Assembly (NCBI GenBank): GCA_965202735.1
Contig: OZ241844.1
Coordinates: 2,542,001 to 2,606,000, forward strand
DNA: 64,000 bases
Origin: HK1 sp965202735
Lineage (GTDB): Bacteria; Pseudomonadota; Gammaproteobacteria; HK1
Reading direction: 5' to 3'
The notes under the pieces are model-generated. The model saw only the letters and a list, made by a program, of their open reading frames with translations. It did no database searches and was not told the origin of the DNA. Both the position numbers and the translations under genes were made by a program. This document shows, piece by piece, positions 58,958 to 64,000 of the stretch; position 1 is the first letter of the stretch; each line of letters opens with the position of its first letter.

Positions 58958-60520
58958 TCAGCCCTTCGAGACGCCCTTCAGGAGGAGGAAGAAGGAGGGC
59001 TGGAGCTTGAAGCCGGAGACCGCATCGGACGTCGCCGCGTTCTGCTTCCAGTTGGCGATGAACGCCCAGGGCGCGTCGTCGTGGACGATCTCCTGCATCT
59101 CCTTGTACAGCCGTGCGCGCTCGGCCTGGTCGGTGGAGCTTCGGGCGGCTTCGAGCAGCTCGTCCACCTTCGGGTTCGAGTAGTAGCCGGAGTTGAAGCC
59201 GCCCTTGTCCGGCCATGCCCCGGTGCGGAGCGCGAGGAACGGCAGGGTGTCGGGATCGTTGGTCATCCACGCCATCTCCGCCATGTCCGCCTTGCCTTCG
59301 AGGCCGGGGTTCACCTTGCCGAGGAAGGTGTTCCACTCGTAGGTCTCGATCGTCACGTCGAGCCCCACCCTGGCCAGGTCCGCCTGGATCGCCGCGCCCA
59401 TGGCCACCGGGTCGAGCATCCCCGACCCGCCCTCGGTGACGTAGAAGGTCAGGGACGCGCCGGCATGGCCGGATTCCTCGAGCAGCATCTTCGCCTTCGC
59501 GGGGTCGTGCGGGTAGGGCTGGAGCGCGTCGTTGTAGGCCCAGGCGAACGCCGGCGGCGTGGGCCCCGCGGCGACCTGCGCGGTCCCCTGCAGCACGTTC
59601 TCCACCAGCGCCTTCTTGTCGATCGCGTAGTTGACCGCCTGGCGCGCCCGCCTGTCGGCGAAGGGCCCTTCCCGGGCGTTGAGGATCAGGAACCAGACGT
59701 GCGGGCCGGCCTGCTCGTGGAGCATGAAGCCGTTGCCGTCGAAGGTGGAGACCGAGTCGGGCGGGATCTCCACCATGACGTCGATGCCGCCCGAGAGCAT
59801 CTCCGCCACCCGCGTGTTGGCGTCCGTGATCGGACGGAAGACCACCGCCTCGAGAGACGGCGCGCCCTCCCAGTAGTCCGCGTTGCGGGTGACGACGACC
59901 CTGGCGTTCGCCTCCCACTCGGCGAACGCGAACGGACCGGTGCCGGAGGGATGCCGGCCGAAGTCGGCGCCGTGCTTCTTCACCGCGTCCGGCGAGACGA
60001 TCAGTCCGGTCGGGTAGGCGAGGTTGGAGAGGAACGGCGCGTAGGGCTCGTCGAGCGTGAACCTGACCGTGTCCTCGTCGACCGCCTCGGTGTCCCTGAC
60101 GGCGGAGAAGAAGAACGAGAGCGGGAAGGGGCCCGTGTCGTGATGGGGGTGGCTCTCGTCGAGCATCCGGTCGAAGTTGAACTCGACCGCGTGCGCGTTG
60201 AACGGCGTCCCGTCGTGGAAGGTCACGCCGCTCCTGAGCTCGAAGGTGTACTCGGTGCCGTCGTCGCTGATGGACCAGCTCGTCGCCAGCGCCGGCTCGA
60301 CCTCCAGGGTCCCGTCGCGGTAGCGGACGAGGCCGTCGTAGAGGTTCATGAGGATGCGGAAGTCGTTGACCGCGGTGACCGCGTGCGGATCGAGCGACTT
60401 CGGCTCGGCGATCTGCCCGACCACCAGCACCCCGGGCGGTGCCTGCGCGATGGCGGCCGGGGCGGCGAGTACGGTGGCCACGAGGCCGAGGCCGAAGACC
60501 CGTCTGAACAAGTCGTGCAT
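58958..60520 (-). CDS. Peptide/nickel-type ABC transporter substrate-binding protein (family 5)
   Basis: The 520-residue protein has a signal peptide (MHDLFRRVFGLGLVATVLAA, cut after AIA) and the family 5 pattern: VGQIAEPKSLDPHAVTAVND, LYDGLVRYRDGTLEVEPALA, TSWSISDDGTEYTFELRSGV, TFHDGTPFNAHAVEFNFDRM and DKKALVENVLQGTAQVAAGP. It binds oligopeptides, opines or related solutes. The ATG at 60520 follows a good aggaggcaacc site. First gene of the transporter, GntR and M24 operon. If the M24 protein is DddP-like, the transported solute need not be a peptide. Confidence 0.92.
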   Translation of the reverse strand: MHDLFRRVFGLGLVATVLAAPAAIAQAPPGVLVVGQIAEPKSLDPHAVTAVNDFRILMNLYDGLVRYRDGTLEVEPALATSWSISDDGTEYTFELRSGVTFHDGTPFNAHAVEFNFDRMLDESHPHHDTGPFPLSFFFSAVRDTEAVDEDTVRFTLDEPYAPFLSNLAYPTGLIVSPDAVKKHGADFGRHPSGTGPFAFAEWEANARVVVTRNADYWEGAPSLEAVVFRPITDANTRVAEMLSGGIDVMVEIPPDSVSTFDGNGFMLHEQAGPHVWFLILNAREGPFADRRARQAVNYAIDKKALVENVLQGTAQVAAGPTPPAFAWAYNDALQPYPHDPAKAKMLLEESGHAGASLTFYVTEGGSGMLDPVAMGAAIQADLARVGLDVTIETYEWNTFLGKVNPGLEGKADMAEMAWMTNDPDTLPFLALRTGAWPDKGGFNSGYYSNPKVDELLEAARSSTDQAERARLYKEMQEIVHDDAPWAFIANWKQNAATSDAVSGFKLQPSFFLLLKGVSKG

Positions 60521-61201
60521 GGTTGCCTCCTGGTCGGGCATGAAGCTCGGCAATGCCCCCGAAACGCCTTCCATGCCCTGTCTGAAGTTTGCCGTGAAAA
60601 TACTCTGGGATTCGGCGCAACGCATCCTGTGCGCCGCCGGTCGGCGGCACCGGGCATTCACACCTTGCGGCGCTCCGGTTGCGGGCTGCGACCGGTAGGC
60701 GACCCCGATGTGGCCCGAAGTCCGCCCGCGCGACGAGCACCAATTTTCATTCTACGGGGTGGTCCAGCACGGCGTCGACCATGACCGTTTGGGAACCGGA
60801 AGCCCGGACCCGCAGTCCTCCGAGCGTTCGGACGGGGTACGCCTTCACGCCGCCCGCCTCGGCCGGCCTGCCGGCGCGTCCCCGCGCGGCTCGGGGGAGT
60901 GTATTCCGGGCTCCGCCTGCGTCCGTGACGGCTCATCCCGACAAGTGCGCCGGGCACGTCCTCGATGCTGTCGGACGGACGGATATTTATCATGATATAT
61001 TACGTTCCGCACTGTCCACCCTGCAGCCAGTGGATCGGACAGCTCCCGACGCTCGACGATCCCTACCGGTACTGAGGGCGGGCGCCACGGACCGGAGGTG
61101 TCCCCCGCCGGCAGGCGGCGCACGGACTCTCGCGTGCGTGAGGCGGCGCCGTGCCGCCCTGCCGTTCGGGAGGCTCCTGTCCGAAGCGCTTCGGGAGGCT
61201 C
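60521..61201. other. Intergenic region with an AT-rich palindrome and a short tandem repeat
   Basis: This 681-base gap has no convincing gene. An AT-rich island at 60982-61003 in otherwise GC-rich DNA contains the palindrome TATCATGATA (60988-60997), a candidate operator or promoter for the peptide transporter operon, though it lies over 450 bases from its ATG. Beside the fgd stop a 25-base unit starting TTCGGGAGGCTCCT repeats in tandem (61165-61189 and 61190-61214, one difference). Confidence 0.5.
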
Positions 61202-62206
61202 CTATCCGAAGCGCCGGCGCAGCGCCGGCATCACCTTCTCGGCGTAGAGGTCGATGAACCGCCGCTGGCTGGTCCCGGGAGCGTGGAACACGAGGTGCCG
61301 GAAGCCGAGCTCGACGTAGGGCGCGATGCGCTCGACGTGCTCGTCCGCGTCGGTCGACACGATCCAGCGGCTCGCCGCCCGCTCCGCGGAAAGCGCGTCG
61401 GCAAGCCGCTCCATCTCGGCCGGGTCCTCGACTCCCATCTTCTCCTCCGGGGAGAGCGCGAGCGCGGCCCAGTGGCGGGTGTCCTCCATCGCCCGGCGCC
61501 GGTCGGTGTCGAACGAGACCTTCATCTCGATCATGAGCTCGACGCTCCCCTGCGCGCGAACGGCCTTCGACATGCCCTCCCGGACCGCCGGCAGCAGCGT
61601 CTCGGAGTAGAGCTCGGGCTTCTTTCCGCTGGTGCAGATGAAGCCGTCCGCGACGCGTCCGGCGAGCCTGGACGCGACGGCTCCGGAAGCGGCGACGTAG
61701 AGCGGAACGGGGCGGTCGGGGCGGTCGTAGATCGTCGCGTTCTCGGTGCGGTAGTACTCGCCCCCGTACGTCACCCGCTCCTCGGTCCACAGCCTGCGCA
61801 TCAGCTCGATGGACTCCTTCAGCCGGCGGAACCGCTCGCGGAACGCCGGCCACTCGCAGCCGATGGACGGCACCTCGTTCAGCGACTCGCCGGTGCCGAC
61901 CCCGAGCATCACCCGGCCCGGATACAGCGCGCCGAGCGTGCCCATCGCCTGCGCGACGATGGAGGGGTGGTAGCGGAAGGTCGGGGTGACGACGCTGGTG
62001 CCGATCATCGCCTTCGAGGTGCGCTCGCCGAGCGCCCCGAGCCAGGCGAAGGAGTAGGGAGCGTGGCCGCCGGTGTGCCGCCACGGCTGGAAGTGGTCGC
62101 TCACCATGATGGAGTCGAACCCCGCCTTCTCGGCGTGCACGGAGAATTCGAGGAGGTCGCGGGGTCCGAACTGCTCCGCGGAGGCCTTGTACCCGAGCTT
62201 CAGCAT
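61202..62206 (-). CDS. fgd: F420-dependent glucose-6-phosphate dehydrogenase (LLM family)
   Basis: The 334-residue protein starts MLKLGYKASAEQFGPRDLLE and has VSDHFQPWRHTGGHAP, GERTSKAMIGTSVVTPTFRY, LGALYPGRVMLGVGTGESLN, DGFICTSGKKPELYSETLLP and SRWIVSTDADEHVERIAPYV. These closely follow the mycobacterial Fgd1 sequence as I remember it, across its whole length. Known enzyme: oxidises glucose-6-phosphate with deazaflavin F420. The 6-phosphogluconolactonase gene lies 79 bases upstream on the same strand, the next enzyme in the pathway, which supports the specific assignment. F420 biosynthesis genes are not in the window. Confidence 0.85.
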   Translation of the reverse strand: MLKLGYKASAEQFGPRDLLEFSVHAEKAGFDSIMVSDHFQPWRHTGGHAPYSFAWLGALGERTSKAMIGTSVVTPTFRYHPSIVAQAMGTLGALYPGRVMLGVGTGESLNEVPSIGCEWPAFRERFRRLKESIELMRRLWTEERVTYGGEYYRTENATIYDRPDRPVPLYVAASGAVASRLAGRVADGFICTSGKKPELYSETLLPAVREGMSKAVRAQGSVELMIEMKVSFDTDRRRAMEDTRHWAALALSPEEKMGVEDPAEMERLADALSAERAASRWIVSTDADEHVERIAPYVELGFRHLVFHAPGTSQRRFIDLYAEKVMPALRRRFG

Positions 62207-62285
62207 CGTGTGGCTCCCTGGCTGGTGATCGGCGTGGCGACCGGCCGGGCCGCGGGGCGGCCGGCCATTCGGGGCCGGCGTCCGT

Positions 62286-63062
62286 TCATGCGCCGGACCG
62301 GTTCGCGGCGGGGGCCGGGGGCTCGCCGTCCCGCCGGCGAAGACCTCCGTGCGGAGGGCCTGACGCGTCCGCTCCCGAAGACCGGGGGCTCGCCGCCTCG
62401 TCGGCGAAGACCACCGAGCGCCCGCGTGCCACGCGGCCGGCGGGGACCGTCTCGTCGCCTGCCCGCAGCCGGGCGAGCATCCGCGCCTTCGCGGCGCCGG
62501 TGACCACCCACATGCGCTCCGCGGCCCGATCGATTGCGGGACGGGTCAGGGTCATCCGCAGCCTGCCCCGGTAGGGCCCGGCCGTCGCGACGTCCCGGTC
62601 GGTGAGATCGAGCACCGGATCTCCGGGCACCAGCGAGGCGGTGTGGCCGTCCTCGCCGAGCCCGAGATGCACCAGATCGAGACGGCCCTCGCGGGTGTGG
62701 CGGGCGATTGTCCGCGCGTACGCGCCGCAGGCCCGGCCCGGGTCCTGGTCCGTCACCGGCATGAGGTGCAGGTTCACGCCCGGCAGTCCGGACGCTCCCA
62801 GGATTGCGGCCAGCTTCGTGGCGTTGCGGTCCGCGTCCCCGTCCGCCGCCACGCGCTCGTCGACCTGGAACACGTGGACGCCGCCCCACGGGAGATCCAG
62901 CTCGACCAGGCGTTCGAGCATCTTCCACGGCGTGCGCCCGCCGCTCAGCGCGACGCAGAAACGGCCCTGCCCGGACACCGCGGCACGTGCCCGCGCGGCG
63001 ATGTGGGCCGCCGCCGCGAAGGCCACGTCGGCGTCGGTGCGGCCGGTGTTGATTTCCAGCAT
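62286..63062 (-). CDS. pgl: 6-phosphogluconolactonase
   Basis: The 258-residue protein has RFCVALSGGRTPWKMLERLV near the N-terminus, VHVFQVDERVAADGDADRNA, and LVHLGLGEDGHTASLVPGDP, all typical of the NagB/DevB-type lactonase. It hydrolyses 6-phosphogluconolactone. After VVFADEAASPRSSG the last 30 residues are atypical. They arise from a local duplication (62316-62352 and 62382-62420 share CCGGGGGCTCGCCG and GGCGAAGACC) that displaced the natural C-terminus. It is upstream of fgd and probably in the same operon. Confidence 0.9.
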   Translation of the reverse strand: MLEINTGRTDADVAFAAAAHIAARARAAVSGQGRFCVALSGGRTPWKMLERLVELDLPWGGVHVFQVDERVAADGDADRNATKLAAILGASGLPGVNLHLMPVTDQDPGRACGAYARTIARHTREGRLDLVHLGLGEDGHTASLVPGDPVLDLTDRDVATAGPYRGRLRMTLTRPAIDRAAERMWVVTGAAKARMLARLRAGDETVPAGRVARGRSVVFADEAASPRSSGADASGPPHGGLRRRDGEPPAPAANRSGA

Positions 63063-63150
63063 CAGGGGATGTCGGCACTCGTCCGGGAGGGAACGGGAGG
63101 GGACGGATCATAACCGCCCGCGGCCCCCGCGTTCGGGGTCCGGCACAGCC

Positions 63151-63219
63151 GGTAGTGTCTCATTTTGACTTTCTTCCCCCGCGCGACATCACTGTCCCGA
63201 AGTCAAGCTGAGGCACTCC
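63151..63219. mobile_element. 69-bp MITE, copy C (diverged)
   Basis: GGTAGTGTCTCATTTTGA at the left and TCAAGCTGAGGCACTCC at the right match the ends of the other copies with several changes, over the same 69-base length. It is older than copy D, which inserted at its right edge. Confidence 0.65.
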
Positions 63220-63221
63220 CT

Positions 63222-63290
63222 GGTAGTGGGTCAGTTTGACTCCAGGATCGCCATGTCGGTCGAGGAAGAAGTTCAAACTGACCCACTACC
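63222..63290. mobile_element. 69-bp MITE, copy D, with 8-bp target duplication
   Basis: Perfect 18-base inverted repeats GGTAGTGGGTCAGTTTGA and complement are flanked by exact CACTCCCT (63214-63221 and 63291-63298). Opposite interior orientation to copy B. Its target duplication overlaps the end of copy C, so the two are nested insertions. Confidence 0.92.
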
Positions 63291-63470
63291 CACTCCCTGG
63301 CTCCGTGTCGGAATATTCATGGCCCGGCTCATGGCCGGGTTGCCCCTCGCGCTGCATGAAGTGGAGGCGGCGTGCGGCCCGAAGACCCCCGCATTCTCCC
63401 CTCGGACCGGAGCACGAGGTCTCCATGCCGCTCGCCCGTCGCCGGGCTCAGGAGAAGACACCCATATTCT

Positions 63471-63510
63471 CCCCTCTCCCCCCGGGAGAGGGGCCGGGGG
63501 TGAGGGTGCG
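63471..63510. repeat. GC-rich extragenic palindrome
   Basis: CCCCTCTCCCC (from 63471) pairs with GGGAGAGGGG (63484-63493), followed by GCCGGGGGTGAGGG. This is the familiar dispersed palindrome of many GC-rich proteobacteria, matched again by CCCCCTCACCCC at 63524-63535. Confidence 0.7.
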
Positions 63511-63599
63511 GCGATGATTCGGTCCCCCTCACCCCAAACGGTCATGGTCCGCTCGCTGTCAGCCACCCCGGAGCATGAAAGTGGAGGGGTCGGCTGACG

Positions 63600-63862
63600 C
63601 TGAAGCGGCCGGGTCTGCGTGACGCTGCCACGGCGGTAGAGTACAGGCGGCGGAGGCGGCACAGTGGCCGTGGTTCTAATGGTGAGCGTCGCTTCCCGTT
63701 ACCCAAACTGGCTCCGGCCGGTCGGCTCCGAGCCCCGGATTGTTCCCGGCCCCCGTGCCGTGGACGCGCGGCAAATCGCACCACATCCGTCACGGGTGTG
63801 AGTCCAGTCCGACCGGCCACGCCCGCCTCCGCCTTCCCCCCACAACGGTGAGAGGCAAGCCC
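63600..63862 (+). ncRNA. Candidate bridge-RNA (seekRNA) region of an IS110 element
   Basis: IS110-group elements encode their recombination guide RNA in the non-coding end upstream of the transposase. This 263-base stretch before the transposase ATG is non-coding and structured. For example, GGCCGGTCGG (63716-63725) pairs perfectly with CCGACCGGCC (63809-63818), enclosing about 83 bases. The exact RNA ends, the target- and donor-binding loops and the IS left terminus cannot be fixed without the rest of the element. Confidence 0.4.
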
Positions 63863-64000
63863 ATGATGACCGATACCCTGCACGTCGTCCACGCGCGCGC
63901 CGCGGGCCTCGACGTGCACAAGATGCAGGTCACCGTCTCGGTGCGCCTGTGTACGCCCGGCGCCGGCGAGCCGCAGGTCGAGACGCGCACCTTCGAGGCG
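63863..64000 (+). CDS. IS110-family transposase, N-terminal fragment at the window edge
   Basis: The 46 visible codons encode MMTDTLHVVHARAAGLDVHK, then MQVTVSVRLCTP and VETRTFEA. GLDVHK with the following VTVSV strand is the first catalytic block of the DEDD (RuvC-like) recombinases of the IS110 family, with the first acidic residue in GLDVH. A ribosome-binding site-like GTGAGAGGCAAG precedes the ATG. The rest lies beyond the window. Confidence 0.8.
   Translation, partial: MMTDTLHVVHARAAGLDVHKMQVTVSVRLCTPGAGEPQVETRTFEA

Larger units (their letters stand above)
63063..63862. other. Non-coding right-end region: two 69-bp elements, a palindrome and the IS110 leader
   Basis: This 800-base stretch has no protein gene I can support. 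It holds tandem 69-bp MITE copies (63151-63290), a common GC-rich extragenic palindrome (around 63471-63510), and the presumed non-coding end of an IS110 element (about 63600-63862). Confidence 0.55.

Noticed and set aside
58943..60784. A 613-codon + strand frame opposite the binding protein gene
   Set aside because: Antisense shadow; the reverse-strand protein has a signal peptide, ribosome-binding site and full family pattern.

Overview
The window is 64 kb of high-GC DNA (backbone roughly two thirds G+C on the lines I counted, locally nearer half in the defence genes). Gene content points to an alphaproteobacterium: an AapJQMP-type amino-acid transporter, the aerobic cobaltochelatase pair CobS/CobT, a Cox15-type haem A synthase and a BKACE (DUF849) enzyme. 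It also carries an F420-dependent glucose-6-phosphate dehydrogenase homologue, unusual for the phylum. I see no rRNA, tRNA or CRISPR array.

Layout. 1-8.6 kb is a type I restriction-modification operon read leftward: hsdM, an embedded AAA ATPase plus TOPRIM-like partner, hicB/hicA remnants, hsdS with two nearly identical target-recognition domains, a DUF433/DUF5615 toxin-antitoxin pair, and the 5' end of hsdR. A divergent XRE regulator and a conserved unknown gene face it. 8.7-13.3 kb is a second, four-gene overlapping cassette: winged-helix-like protein, P-loop ATPase, PIN nuclease, DNA methyltransferase. 13.6-19 kb holds a gamma-glutamyltransferase-like protein, a proteasome-type Ntn hydrolase coupled to a Panacea-like gene, an Fpg/Nei glycosylase and a BKACE enzyme. 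19.4-27.9 kb holds aapJQMP, an MFS exporter, an amidase and a choline-kinase-like protein. 28-31.7 kb is a TPP riboswitch followed by thiBPQ. 31.6-41.5 kb has an amidohydrolase, a TauD-like dioxygenase, an isolated AIPR defence gene and a polyamine-type ABC operon whose permease carries three C-terminal repeats. 41.9-52.9 kb has cobST, ctaA-sixA, a Nudix gene, a sulfite-reductase operon behind what looks like a cysteine-codon attenuator, and a sensor adenylate cyclase. 53.1-63.1 kb has a DddP-like M24 protein, a GntR regulator, a peptide ABC transporter with fused permease and ATPase, then fgd and pgl. The right edge enters an IS110-family element.

Intergenic DNA is rich in short non-autonomous elements. 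One 69-bp family has 18-bp terminal inverted repeats and exact 8-bp target duplications at three sites. A second family of about 122 bp has 14-bp inverted repeats and 9-10-bp flanking duplications. A 115-bp element with perfect 20-bp inverted repeats and a two-copy repeat of about 130 bp are also present.

The strongest novel candidates are (1) the Cys-Cys-Cys-Ile-Cys leader peptide with mutually exclusive hairpins in front of cysI, complete with a good sigma-70 promoter; (2) the overlapping ATPase/PIN/methyltransferase cassette; and (3) the Thr1 Ntn hydrolase translationally coupled to a Panacea-like gene. All functional statements rest on reading translated sequence by eye; no database search was run.
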